Shown here: positions 29,733 to 38,692 of the stretch, in pieces
How positions within the stretch are numbered: the stretch's first letter is position 1
How the letters are laid out: every line of letters begins with the position of its first letter
Program-made: the position numbers and the translations under genes
Assembly (NCBI RefSeq): GCF_913054185.1
Contig: NZ_CAJXIV010000001.1
Span: forward strand, 49,330 to 113,329
DNA: 64,000 nucleotides
Source of the DNA: an uncultured Shimia sp.
Lineage (GTDB): Bacteria; Pseudomonadota; Alphaproteobacteria; Rhodobacterales; Rhodobacteraceae
Direction of reading: 5' to 3'
Notes under the pieces: generated by a model
What the model saw: the letters and a program-made list of their open reading frames with translations, nothing else
Database searches by the model: none
What the model was told of the DNA's origin: nothing

Positions 29733-30254
29733 TCAAACTTCGCGCAGCCCCGCTTTGAAACGTTTGGCGTTTTCCTGGTAGTGCTTGGCGGACATCGTCA
29801 GGCCCATGATTGCATCATCATCCAGCTGTCGCACCACTTTTCCAGGCGCACCCATCACCAGACTGCCGTCCGGGATTTCTTTGCCTTCGGTGATCAAAGC
29901 CCCTGCCCCAATCAGACAGTTTTTACCAATCTTTGCACCATTGAGCACGGTGGCCCCCATGCCGATCAGACTGTTGTCACCAATCGCGCAGCCATGCAGC
30001 ATAGCTTTATGGCCAATGGTGCAATTCTTGCCAATGGTCAGCGCATAACCCGGATCGGTGTGCATCACTGTGTTCTCTTGCACGTTAGAGCCCGCGCCCA
30101 CGGTGATGGTCTCATTGTCCCCACGCAGCGTACTGCCAAACCAAACCGACGTGTCTGCCTCAAGCACCACATTGCCAATCACATTGGCGTCCGGTGCCAC
30201 CCAGCTGCTGTCGTCCTGCTTTGGCGTCAAACCATCCAATTCATACATCGGCAT
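29733..30254 (-). CDS. gamma-carbonic-anhydrase-like hexapeptide-repeat protein
   Basis: 173 residues of left-handed beta-helix with hexapeptide repeats, for example [16 protein letters not shown] and [20 protein letters not shown]. The metal-site histidines are in the expected places ([14 protein letters not shown]). The family (YrdA/PaaY/CaiE-like) includes gamma carbonic anhydrases and thioesterases, so the reaction is uncertain. Its ATG overlaps the gmk stop by one base (TAATG), so it is translated with gmk. Confidence 0.9.
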   Translation of the reverse strand: MPMYELDGLTPKQDDSSWVAPDANVIGNVVLEADTSVWFGSTLRGDNETITVGAGSNVQENTVMHTDPGYALTIGKNCTIGHKAMLHGCAIGDNSLIGMGATVLNGAKIGKNCLIGAGALITEGKEIPDGSLVMGAPGKVVRQLDDDAIMGLTMSAKHYQENAKRFKAGLREV

Positions 30255-30895
30255 TAGGACATCTCCTGAAATTCGCTTTGCAGCCCGTTTACATGGCCTT
30301 GCAGTGCTGGTTGCTGCTCGCGGCGCATGCGTTCGGCGGCAATGATGGTCTTAAGCTGAGCCTCGGTGGCCTCCAGATCGTCGTTCACCAGCACATAGTC
30401 ATAAGAATGCCAGTGGCTGATCTCGTCCCAGCTCTTCTGCATCCGCTTGTCGATCACATCGTCGCTGTCCTGTGCCCGGCTCACCAGGCGGCGGTGCAGC
30501 TCCTTGATTGACGGTGGTAGGATAAAGATCGACAGCGCGTGTTTGCCCAAATCGGAGTTGCGGATCTGAGCTTCCCCCTGCCAGTCCACGTCAAACAATA
30601 CGTCGTTGCCATTTTCGATGGTCTTGCGCACCGGACCCGCTGGCGAGCCGTAGAAGTTGCCAAACACGTGTGCATGCTCCAGCATTTCTCCGTCAATCAC
30701 CTGCCCTTTGAATGTGTCCTCAGACAGGAAGTAATACTCGCGACCGTGTTCTTCGCCGGGGCGTGGTGACCGTGTGGTGGCGGAAATCGAAAAACTCAAA
30801 CCGGTATCCCATTCCATCAACCGCCGCGCGAGCGTGGATTTTCCCGCGCCAGAAGGAGAAGATAAAATGATGAGCAGGCCACGTCGCTGGGTCAT
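30254..30895 (-). CDS. gmk: guanylate kinase
   Basis: 213 residues. The P-loop is [13 protein letters not shown], with the GMP-binding segment [21 protein letters not shown] and a lid [14 protein letters not shown]. It converts GMP and ATP to GDP and ADP. The start lies four bases past the yicC stop, matching the conserved yicC-gmk pair. Confidence 0.97.
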   Translation of the reverse strand: MTQRRGLLIILSSPSGAGKSTLARRLMEWDTGLSFSISATTRSPRPGEEHGREYYFLSEDTFKGQVIDGEMLEHAHVFGNFYGSPAGPVRKTIENGNDVLFDVDWQGEAQIRNSDLGKHALSIFILPPSIKELHRRLVSRAQDSDDVIDKRMQKSWDEISHWHSYDYVLVNDDLEATEAQLKTIIAAERMRREQQPALQGHVNGLQSEFQEMS

Positions 30896-30899
30896 GTGA

Positions 30900-31790
30900 T
30901 TATTCCACGTTTTGAACTTGCTCTCTCATCTGGTCGATCACAGCCTTGAGGTCCAGTCCTATCCGCGTCAAATCCACCGACTGTGCTTTGGAACACAGCG
31001 TGTTGGCTTCGCGATTGAACTCCTGCATCAGGAAATCAAGCTTACGCCCAACAGGGCTGCCTTTGGCTATCAATTCTCGTGCTGCTGAGACATGCGCGCG
31101 CAGCCGGTCCAGCTCTTCCATCACGTCAGCTTTCACTGCCAGCATAGCCAGCTCCTGCGCCACGCGTCCTTCGTCGACCCCGTCTGCGTTCTCCAAAACC
31201 CGAGCAAGATTGGACTTCAGCGTGTCAGCCACCTCTTCACGACGCGCTTCGGCCGCCTCGGCAGCTTGTTGCGTCAAGTCTGACACCTGTTCCAATTGGT
31301 CGCTCATCACGGCTTCCAGCGCAGCGCCTTCTGTGATGCGCATGTCCTTGAAGCTGGCTAGAAGGTCTGGCAACTGCGCCGTAATCGCCACCAAAAGTGC
31401 CTTGCCATCGGTGTCATCCACTGCCTGTTCCATAACGCCACGGTGGGTCAATAAATCGCTGGCCTTGGACGGCGCCAGCGAAATGCCTTTGTTCATCGCA
31501 AGCTCTTCCACCGCATGCAGGGCCGCGAGCACCGCTTCCACCTGCACCACATTCACGGCCAAGGCGCCGGTTTCATCGTCGCGGATCACGCGCAAGGACA
31601 AGTTTACCGATCCCCGCGCCATGCCTTTGGACAAAGCCCCGCGCACAGCAGGTTCCAGCCCTTCGATCCAGTCTGGCACTCGCAATCGCAAATCCAGCCC
31701 TTTGGCATTCACACTGCGCAGGTCCCACGTCCAACTGTGTCCGAGCCCCTCGCCCTTAAGGCTTGCATATCCGGTCATCGACTCCAGCAT
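30900..31790 (-). CDS. YicC-family endoribonuclease
   Basis: 296 residues. The N-terminus [15 protein letters not shown] and [19 protein letters not shown] match the YicC N domain. The C-terminal DUF1732 part has [27 protein letters not shown]. coli YicC is an endoribonuclease implicated in small-RNA decay. Pairing with gmk is conserved in many bacteria. Confidence 0.92.
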   Translation of the reverse strand: MLESMTGYASLKGEGLGHSWTWDLRSVNAKGLDLRLRVPDWIEGLEPAVRGALSKGMARGSVNLSLRVIRDDETGALAVNVVQVEAVLAALHAVEELAMNKGISLAPSKASDLLTHRGVMEQAVDDTDGKALLVAITAQLPDLLASFKDMRITEGAALEAVMSDQLEQVSDLTQQAAEAAEARREEVADTLKSNLARVLENADGVDEGRVAQELAMLAVKADVMEELDRLRAHVSAARELIAKGSPVGRKLDFLMQEFNREANTLCSKAQSVDLTRIGLDLKAVIDQMREQVQNVE

Positions 31791-31852
31791 GGGACGTCCT
31801 CCAGCAATTCCAATTGCGTAACAGCTAAATCTATTCCTGCGCGAAGAGCAAT

Positions 31853-31877
31853 GTTAACGGCGCACCCGGTTAACCAT
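31853..31877. promoter_or_regulatory. GTTAAC pair with a CtrA-type half-site (TTAACCAT)
   Basis: GTTAAC at 31853-31858 and 31869-31874 are spaced 16 bp apart. The second extends to TTAACCAT (31870-31877), the 8-mer half-site associated with CtrA in alphaproteobacteria. It lies between yicC and the PAS-protein gene, about 155 bp from the latter. Confidence 0.4.
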
Positions 31878-32032
31878 TGAAATCATTTTTTATCGCAAAT
31901 CCGATAAAATGTGAGATAACTGATTCATAAGTTGTTTACGACTTTGAGCAAACGGCATCAAAAAAACCGGCTCAAAGGTGAAGGTTTGGGTTCAAAGTTC
32001 AGACGTAGAGTTTTTTCCTTGGGGGGAAGAGC

Positions 32033-32731
32033 ATGAGAATATTTGGTGACGGAAAATCCAGCGCGGCCAAGGTGCACAGCATCGCCGTAATGCAGGATGT
32101 AAAAGCTTACTGGGACGGTCTGCGTGACGGTCACCCAGTGCCCTATCGCAGCGACGTGGATCCCCGCCAAATTCAAAAGGTGCTCAAGCACGCGTTCATC
32201 CTCGAACGCATCGCACCGGGTATGGCCCGCCTTCGGGTGTCCTGCAATACACTCACCGACGTGATGGGCATGGACATGCGCGGCATGCCGATGTCTGCGC
32301 TGATCAACGAAGCGTCACGTGACAGCTTCGGCCAGGCGCTGGAAAAAGTTTTTGCGGCACCGGCCATTGGCCGCCTTGAGATGACCACAAACCGGGGCTT
32401 CCGCCGCAGTGGCCTAAACGCTGAAATGATGTTGCTGCCGCTGCGTTCTGACAGTGGTGAAGTGAACCGTATTCTCGGAGCAATCACCGTGGACGGCGAT
32501 TTGGGTCGTGCGCCACAGCGCTTTGATCTGGAAGGCAGCTTCCTGCGCCGGATCGATATGCCAAGCACAAATGCGCTGTCAGAAACCATGGTTGCACCGC
32601 AACTTCAGAAAGTTGAAATCACCACACCGGCTGGGTTTCAGCCAGCGCAAGAGAGCGCCAAAACGCCAGCTGCATCACGCACTGTACCCACAAAACATTC
32701 GCATCTGCGGTTGGTTGTGTCGGACGACTAG
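32033..32731 (+). CDS. PAS-domain (PAS_5 family) protein
   Basis: 232 residues. Residues about 20-165 form a PAS_5-type domain (AVMQDVKAYWDGLRDGHPVP, LERIAPGMARLRV). The tail (about 185-232) is low in complexity and rich in Ala, Thr and Pro. No output domain is present. Such stand-alone PAS_5 proteins are common in Rhodobacteraceae and their role is not established. A purine-rich GGGGGGAAGAG precedes the ATG. A CtrA-type half-site upstream hints at cell-cycle or CtrA control, as inference only. Confidence 0.85.
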   Translation: MRIFGDGKSSAAKVHSIAVMQDVKAYWDGLRDGHPVPYRSDVDPRQIQKVLKHAFILERIAPGMARLRVSCNTLTDVMGMDMRGMPMSALINEASRDSFGQALEKVFAAPAIGRLEMTTNRGFRRSGLNAEMMLLPLRSDSGEVNRILGAITVDGDLGRAPQRFDLEGSFLRRIDMPSTNALSETMVAPQLQKVEITTPAGFQPAQESAKTPAASRTVPTKHSHLRLVVSDD

Positions 32732-32756
32732 AAGACGTCATTCTGTTCTTACAAAG

Positions 32757-32797
32757 AAGGCGGGGTCTACTGGACATGGCACCCCGCCTTTTTTTGG
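32757..32797 (+). terminator. Rho-independent terminator after the PAS gene
   Basis: AAGGCGGGGT pairs with ACCCCGCCTT and is followed by seven T. The A-rich left arm may also serve the convergent alaX transcript. Confidence 0.88.
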
Positions 32798-32876
32798 GCC
32801 GACATCTCAGATACAAAAACCGCAGACGTTCGACCTTCGGCCTTTAAATGTTGCGCAACTTCAAAGCGAGAAAGCG

Positions 32877-33596
32877 TTAGCCGTCGAGGTGCAAATACAC
32901 CCGCCGGTTCTGCTTTCCCTTTTTCTCAATCTTGCCAATTCGTACGCGGCCAATCTCGCCGGTGCTGGCCACATGTGTGCCACCGCATGGTTGCAGATCA
33001 ACCTGCTCATCCTCAGTGCCGATCCGCACTAGCCGCACCTTGCCTGCGCCTTTGGGTGGCGCGACCGACATGGTTTTCACCAATCCGGGATTGGCGGCCA
33101 ATTCCGCATCAGTGATCCAGTCCTCGGTGACAGCCAAATCGCGGTCAATCAACGCATTCAGGGCATCACTCAAGGCTTGTTTGTCTTCCGGCGCGTCTGG
33201 CATGTCAAAATCCAACCGACCTTTTTCGGCACCAATGGATCCGCCGGTCACAGGCAAAGGAATGACCACGGACAATAGATGTAACGCGGTGTGCACCCGC
33301 ATATGTCGATGCCGCCTGCCCCAGTCCAAAACCTGGGTCACGTCGGTGCCAATTGGCGGCAATTCTTCCGGCGCAGAGGGTACCAATGCAATCCCGCCGT
33401 CCAGCGTTTTTACTGTTGTCGCGATCTCTGTCCGGTGGCCGTCCCACTCCAAATGGCCGCTGTCCCCTGGTTGCCCGCCGCTGGTGGCATAAAACAAGGG
33501 CGCGTCCAGCACGATCCCCCCTTCGGGTGTATGTCCAATCACCACGCCGATCGCTTCCTTTTGATAGGCGTCTTCCAAAAACAGCAGCTTGCTCAT
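32877..33596 (-). CDS. alanyl-tRNA editing protein AlaX
   Basis: 239 residues from the ATG at 33594-33596. It has the AlaRS-type editing domain with zinc ligands in HTALHLLS (HxxxH) and CGGTHVA (CxxxH), and an N-terminal ATSGGQPGDSGHLEWDG glycine motif. It hydrolyses Ser or Gly mischarged on tRNA-Ala. The ATG overlaps the mechanosensitive channel stop by four bases, making it the last gene of the cfa-trgAB-cysK operon. Confidence 0.9.
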   Translation of the reverse strand: MSKLLFLEDAYQKEAIGVVIGHTPEGGIVLDAPLFYATSGGQPGDSGHLEWDGHRTEIATTVKTLDGGIALVPSAPEELPPIGTDVTQVLDWGRRHRHMRVHTALHLLSVVIPLPVTGGSIGAEKGRLDFDMPDAPEDKQALSDALNALIDRDLAVTEDWITDAELAANPGLVKTMSVAPPKGAGKVRLVRIGTEDEQVDLQPCGGTHVASTGEIGRVRIGKIEKKGKQNRRVYLHLDG

Positions 33597-36022
33597 CGTC
33601 CGTCCCCATCTGAATCTGACCCGTCCATATCGTCGATGTCCGGTGGTGTTGGTGCGCTGCTCGCCGGCGTGATCGCTTGAGACACCGGAAGCGTAGAGGG
33701 CTTGGCAGCCGGAGCCTCCCCGCGCAGGGCCTCGGGATTGCGCAACCACAGATCGCGCTGCGTAAACGGAATTTCGATACCTTCAGCCACAAACCGTCGT
33801 GCGATCTCGTGGTTCAGGTCACTTTTCACCGTCAGCATCCAGTTTACATCGCGCAAAATCGCGCGGATCTCGAAATCAAGCGAGTCCGCGCCAAACCCTT
33901 GAAACACCACCGATGGCGCCGGATTGGCCAACACCATTGGGTGAGACTCTGCGATCTCTCGCAAGATACCCTCAACCCATCGCGTATCCGTGCCATAGGC
34001 CACACCCACTGGCACAATCACCCGGCCCACTGTGTTGCCACGAGTGTAGTTGGTGACGGTGCCGGCGATCAAATCACTGTTTGGGATCACCACGTCGGTG
34101 CGATCAAACGTCTCAATCCGGGTGGACCGCACTGAAATATCGCGCACATAGCCCATTTGCCCGTTCACATCGATCCAGTCGCCTTCACTCACGGGGCGTT
34201 CAATCAACAGAATTATGCCGCTGACAAAATTGGACACGATGTTTTGCAGACCAAAACCAATCCCAACTGACAGCGCCCCAGCAAAAAGCGCGATGTTGCC
34301 AAGGTTGATCCCGGCCACGCTCAGGGCAATGAGGGCAGCCAGAAAGATCCCGATGTAGCCTGCGCCAGACACAACTGCAGTCTGTCCACCAGCATCTAAG
34401 CTTGTCTTTGGCAGGATATTGTCGCGCAAGAAACTTTGCGACAGGCGCGTCACTCCATGTCCAAACGCATAGACAACCACCAACAGCAGGATGGTTTCCG
34501 GTGACAAAATCAAGTCACCAAATGTCAGGCCATCCGCAATATTGCGCCAGATTTGGTGCAGGTCGGACACCTGCGCGCCCCAGCTCATCAAAAAGACCGG
34601 CAACGACAGGATCACAATGCCAATACCCGCCAACACAGCCGCCAAGGGGCTGTCCTCATCATCCCTCCCGTTCAGGGCTGAGAATATCTTCTGAATAACC
34701 CGCTGTGCCACCAGCAAGAAGGCCACAAGGAACATCGTTCGCGTGCTGGAAAACACCAGGTAGCTGGCGCCTCTTGTCATGCCGATGGTGGCAAGTACGC
34801 CGCCAATCAATGACACAACAATCGTGTAGCGCCCCAACAGCGAAACCAGCTGACCAATTGCTGTCAGCGGTCCGTCCTCTTCCGCGCGCATCGAACCTGC
34901 ATGGCGCGTCACCAACCGCCCAAGCAGCCCAAGGAAATAGGCGGCAATCACTGTGATGACAAAGAACACCACCGATTCAGTGCCCTGGTTCCAGCTTTCA
35001 TAGCGTGCCAGTTCTACAAACAGCGAACTCAGCGCCAACATCGCGCCCAGCACAGTACTGGCCCGCCGCCCCTTGCGCTTTTCCTTTTCGCTTAGATTGA
35101 CCAGCAACAAAGGCCGGTCATTGCGTGAGAACACCCGTTCCCCTAACCAGCGCGCCGTCAGCAACTCAAACGTCATCAAGGGCAGAATAGACAACACCAC
35201 GTCGCCGCGCAGCCCGGGCAGATCCGTGGCATATACCGCCTTGGAGAAGGCAAGCACGCCCAACATCGGCAGCACAACCTGCCCATAAGACAGCAGAAAC
35301 ACCGCAATCCAGCGTGTTGCGGACAAGTGTTGACGATCGCGGATCATGCCCTGCAGCGCCCGGTCCGTCCAACGCATCCCGCGTGTCAGTAAGACGAACG
35401 CGATCGCGAGGAAAAACAGCATCTGTGGCAATGACGACTGAGGTTGATTGCGCTGCTTTTCGTGCACCCAACCTGTTTGAAACTCCAGAATAATCAGTCG
35501 GAACGACTCGCTCAATTCCCGCAGCGCAGGTCCCCAAAGCTCTGGTTTGAGAGGAAAAGGACCCGGCTCCAACAGAATCTGCGTCTGACGCTCGCGCAAC
35601 AACACGTCGATCGACCGGATCAGCTCTTCTGCTTCCGTAAGTGCCAGGTCTGCTCGTCGCACCGGCGCTGTGGCTTCTGATAACGAAAGCTCCAATTGCC
35701 GTCGCTCGTCGGCAACATCCTCCGCCTCGCCGCCTTCGGGCACAGGGCCCAGTCGCTTCAATTGAGCTTCCAGGGTTAGGACCGAAATTCGGGACCGCGA
35801 ACTTTCGGAGGAAAAATCCTCACTCCATAGCGAGAGCTGATCGCGCAGCGAGTCCATGGCCGCTTCAGAGGCACGATCATTGTCGATGGCTTCGGCGGCA
35901 CGGTCCGCAACCCGCCGCCATTCTCCGAAATCAGGTGGCAATGTGCCCTGCGCCCAGACCGCTGTGACCCAAACGGTCATCACCGTGACCGCTATACTCA
36001 GAATCTTGGCCAGTGGGCGCAT
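33593..36022 (-). CDS. large MscS-type mechanosensitive channel with DUF3772 domain
   Basis: 809 residues. A signal peptide (about 1-24) is followed by an exported helical region (about 25-185, DUF3772), roughly ten membrane helices (about 200-610), then the MscS pore/beta domain. The latter contains IERPVSEGDWIDVNGQMGYV and VVIPNSDLIAGTVTNY. The C-terminus is Pro/Asp-rich. The pore helix region near GYIGIFLAALIALSVAGINL and GIGFGLQNIVSNFVSG matches MscS. It should release osmolytes on membrane stretch. It begins 12 bp after cysK. Confidence 0.92.
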   Translation of the reverse strand: MRPLAKILSIAVTVMTVWVTAVWAQGTLPPDFGEWRRVADRAAEAIDNDRASEAAMDSLRDQLSLWSEDFSSESSRSRISVLTLEAQLKRLGPVPEGGEAEDVADERRQLELSLSEATAPVRRADLALTEAEELIRSIDVLLRERQTQILLEPGPFPLKPELWGPALRELSESFRLIILEFQTGWVHEKQRNQPQSSLPQMLFFLAIAFVLLTRGMRWTDRALQGMIRDRQHLSATRWIAVFLLSYGQVVLPMLGVLAFSKAVYATDLPGLRGDVVLSILPLMTFELLTARWLGERVFSRNDRPLLLVNLSEKEKRKGRRASTVLGAMLALSSLFVELARYESWNQGTESVVFFVITVIAAYFLGLLGRLVTRHAGSMRAEEDGPLTAIGQLVSLLGRYTIVVSLIGGVLATIGMTRGASYLVFSSTRTMFLVAFLLVAQRVIQKIFSALNGRDDEDSPLAAVLAGIGIVILSLPVFLMSWGAQVSDLHQIWRNIADGLTFGDLILSPETILLLVVVYAFGHGVTRLSQSFLRDNILPKTSLDAGGQTAVVSGAGYIGIFLAALIALSVAGINLGNIALFAGALSVGIGFGLQNIVSNFVSGIILLIERPVSEGDWIDVNGQMGYVRDISVRSTRIETFDRTDVVIPNSDLIAGTVTNYTRGNTVGRVIVPVGVAYGTDTRWVEGILREIAESHPMVLANPAPSVVFQGFGADSLDFEIRAILRDVNWMLTVKSDLNHEIARRFVAEGIEIPFTQRDLWLRNPEALRGEAPAAKPSTLPVSQAITPASSAPTPPDIDDMDGSDSDGDGR

Positions 36023-36034
36023 TATGGGACCGCC

Positions 36035-37072
36035 TTATACGTCTTCGAACACACCTGGAATGCTGCTTGGGCCTTTGTTGCCCAGCCACGCAGGGGTCGG
36101 CAGGCCTTTTTCCTTCAGGAATTCGGGGTTGAACAGTTTGGACTGATAGCGCGTGCCGTAGTCACAAAGGATCGTGACAATTGTGTTGCCGGGACCCATC
36201 TCCTTGGCCATGCGTACAGCACCTGCCACGTTCACACCAGAGGAGCCACCAAGGCACAAGCCTTCGTTCTCCAGTAGGTCAAACACATACGGCAGCGCCT
36301 CTTCGTCGGAAATCTGATAGCTCATGTCCGGGGTGAAGCCTTCAAGGTTGGCAGTGATGCGCCCCTGCCCGATGCCCTCGGTGATTGAACCGCCTTCGGA
36401 TTTCAATTCACCATTTGTGTAGAAATTGTACAGCGCTGCGCCCATCGGATCTGCGAGGCCAATTTTCACACCCTTTGGCTGCAAGGCTTCAGCAACACCC
36501 GCCAATGTGCCGCCTGAGCCAACGGCGCAGGTGAACGCGTCAACTTTGCCGCCAGTCTGTTCCCAGATCTCTGGACCGGTGGTTTCCACGTGACTCAACC
36601 GGTTGGCCACATTGTCAAATTGGTTGGCCCATATGGCACCGTTTGGCTCCGTCTTGGCAAGTTGGGCAGCCAAACGCCCAGAGTAGCGCACATAGTTGTT
36701 GGGGTTTTTGTACGGCGCGGCCGGCACTTGAACCAACTCAGCGCCAGCAAGCCGCAACATGTCTTTCTTTTCCTGCGATTGCGTCTCAGGGATCACAATC
36801 ACGGTTTTGAAACCCATGGAGGCGCCGACCAGTGCCAAGCCAATCCCGGTGTTGCCGGCAGTGCCTTCAACAATAGTGCCGCCAGGCTTCAACTCACCGC
36901 GCGCAATAGCGTCTTTGATGATATACAACGCGGCCCGATCCTTGACGGATTGTCCGGGGTTCATAAACTCCGCCTTGCCAAAAATCTCACACCCAGTTTC
37001 ATCGCTGACTTTGTTCAGTCGGATCAAAGGGGTGTTGCCAATCGCTTGGGCCAGATCACGGGCGATATGCAT
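36035..37072 (-). CDS. cysK: cysteine synthase A
   Basis: 345 residues, PLP beta-synthase fold. The PLP lysine is in NPGQSVKDRAA (about residue 43), the substrate loop is EGTAGNTGIG and the phosphate loop is GSGGTLAG. It makes cysteine from O-acetylserine and sulfide. AAAGGACC precedes the ATG. In Rhodobacter sphaeroides cysK lies with trgA and trgB in a tellurite-resistance locus, and the same order appears here. Confidence 0.93.
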   Translation of the reverse strand: MHIARDLAQAIGNTPLIRLNKVSDETGCEIFGKAEFMNPGQSVKDRAALYIIKDAIARGELKPGGTIVEGTAGNTGIGLALVGASMGFKTVIVIPETQSQEKKDMLRLAGAELVQVPAAPYKNPNNYVRYSGRLAAQLAKTEPNGAIWANQFDNVANRLSHVETTGPEIWEQTGGKVDAFTCAVGSGGTLAGVAEALQPKGVKIGLADPMGAALYNFYTNGELKSEGGSITEGIGQGRITANLEGFTPDMSYQISDEEALPYVFDLLENEGLCLGGSSGVNVAGAVRMAKEMGPGNTIVTILCDYGTRYQSKLFNPEFLKEKGLPTPAWLGNKGPSSIPGVFEDV

Positions 37073-37129
37073 GTTGCGCGGTCCTTTATAGATGTCTGAA
37101 ATCCTGTGTAGGCAAGGCGCGGGGCAAAC

Positions 37130-38254
37130 TCAAGCGGTCCCGCGCAACCTGTCGCGATGTCTTGCCAGCCAAAGGGCCGCCAAAACCAGCGGCGCATTCA
37201 CCACCTGCATGTTGTCGACCATCTGCATCAGCTCATCAAAGCTATAGACATAAGAACATATATCCTCGGCTTCCTGCGCCAAACCAGACACGCCAACCAC
37301 CTCATCAGGAAGGTCAGCCAAGCCAAGGTAAATGTTGTAAAATTCTGTGCTGCATCCTGGCGAAGCGTAGCAGTTTGCCACCTCATGCAGAGCTGACAAA
37401 TCAAGCCCCGCCTCCTCCTGAGCCTCGCGACGCGCACAGGTCTCCGGCGTCTCATCCGCATCTAAGCGTCCCGCGATTGGTTCCAGCTGCCAAGGCAAAT
37501 CATCACCACGCGCCAAAGGTCCAGGCCGGAATTGTTCGATCAACAAAACGCGATCCCGTATGGGATCATACGGCAGCACAATCACCGCATCTGTGGCTAC
37601 AAATACCGCGCGCTTGACCATATCACTTCGCGCGCCGTCATAACGGCGGAAGGTCAGGTCATATTCTTCCATTGTGAAAAATTCGGCGTACGGCCGGGTT
37701 AAGGTGACATCACTCACATCTGCACGTGTCATGCCACTTGGGCTCACCGCATCATTGCGCCGCTGTGCCTGCATTTTGGCGGTGGCCCGCGCCTTAATCA
37801 TCGGCAGCATACGGTCCACCTCGTCGCGGCTCCGGTGCCCAAAGTAAGTCATTTCTTCGATCGCTCTGAGGACCGTAACCTCGCCAAACCGCTGCGCCCA
37901 GCCGTCGAGCGACCATGCACCATCAGGAATCCAACCCGTGTTGTCACTTTTGAACACCTGCGCCGCGTGTGACTGACCATCAACCTCCACGGAAACGTCC
38001 GTCAAATCATAGTCATAGCTGCCTTCATAAAACCGGAGACGTTCAACGCCATCCTCGCTTAAGCCTCCGATGAACAAACCGTAAGCCTGGTTGTCAGATG
38101 GCTTTAGGATTGGAAAGTCCTGGCCTTGTACAGCAAACACCGCATGGTCGAGCAAATTTGCGGGTTTCAAGTCCAACTCACTTGCTGCTTTCCCAAGCAC
38201 AGCCTCAAGCAGCGGCACGTGTCGCAACGTGCCATACACAAATACATTTTTCAT
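37130..38254 (-). CDS. trgB: TrgB: gamma-glutamylcyclotransferase-like plus Nudix fusion
   Basis: 374 residues in two domains. Residues 1-150 are an AIG2/GGCT-like fold with FVYGTLRHVPLLEAVLG. Residues about 185-370 are an ADP-ribose-type Nudix hydrolase whose Nudix box is GRLDADETPETCARREAQEE followed by AGLDL, intact. The Nudix half should cleave ADP-ribose or similar nucleoside diphosphates; the role in tellurite resistance is known genetically from Rhodobacter, not mechanistically. It starts three bases after trgA. Confidence 0.88.
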   Translation of the reverse strand: MKNVFVYGTLRHVPLLEAVLGKAASELDLKPANLLDHAVFAVQGQDFPILKPSDNQAYGLFIGGLSEDGVERLRFYEGSYDYDLTDVSVEVDGQSHAAQVFKSDNTGWIPDGAWSLDGWAQRFGEVTVLRAIEEMTYFGHRSRDEVDRMLPMIKARATAKMQAQRRNDAVSPSGMTRADVSDVTLTRPYAEFFTMEEYDLTFRRYDGARSDMVKRAVFVATDAVIVLPYDPIRDRVLLIEQFRPGPLARGDDLPWQLEPIAGRLDADETPETCARREAQEEAGLDLSALHEVANCYASPGCSTEFYNIYLGLADLPDEVVGVSGLAQEAEDICSYVYSFDELMQMVDNMQVVNAPLVLAALWLARHRDRLRGTA

Positions 38255-38257
38255 AGA

Positions 38258-38692
38258 TCAGCCCCAGTGCCGCGCCGCAAAATTAGTAAAATAGCCGCTC
38301 ACCACGGCGCTCACCGCAAGTGTCACCAGGACGGTGGGGTGCAGCAAATACAGCCCATATTCCATCGCTACAGTGATTGCACGCTCCAAAGCCTCCACTG
38401 GCTCGTCCAAGCGTCGCCGCATTGCGAGGCGCAACATCTCGATGAGGCCAAACATCAACAACCCCCAAAACACCAATGAGACCACACCAACAAGCCCCAG
38501 TTCAACCGCGCCACTGCGCCCGGCGCGTCGTCCCATTACGCGCCACCCAACAACGAGCCCGATCACCACACAAATCATTGTCATCTGCCCAGGGTTGGAT
38601 CCCTCCGGCATTTGCGGTTTCACAAACTCCGCCACCAGCCCGCCGGTTATGGCAAGGCAGCTGGCGGCAACTAACTTATTGGATGAGATCAT
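38258..38692 (-). CDS. trgA: TrgA-family membrane protein
   Basis: 144 residues from the ATG at 38690-38692, which overlaps the cfa stop (ATGA). Four hydrophobic segments are visible (about 5-22, 36-50, 65-85, 115-135), with a basic loop GRRAGRSG between the second and third. It matches TrgA of the tellurite-resistance locus by context and membrane layout. The biochemical role is unknown. Confidence 0.83.
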   Translation of the reverse strand: MISSNKLVAASCLAITGGLVAEFVKPQMPEGSNPGQMTMICVVIGLVVGWRVMGRRAGRSGAVELGLVGVVSLVFWGLLMFGLIEMLRLAMRRRLDEPVEALERAITVAMEYGLYLLHPTVLVTLAVSAVVSGYFTNFAARHWG

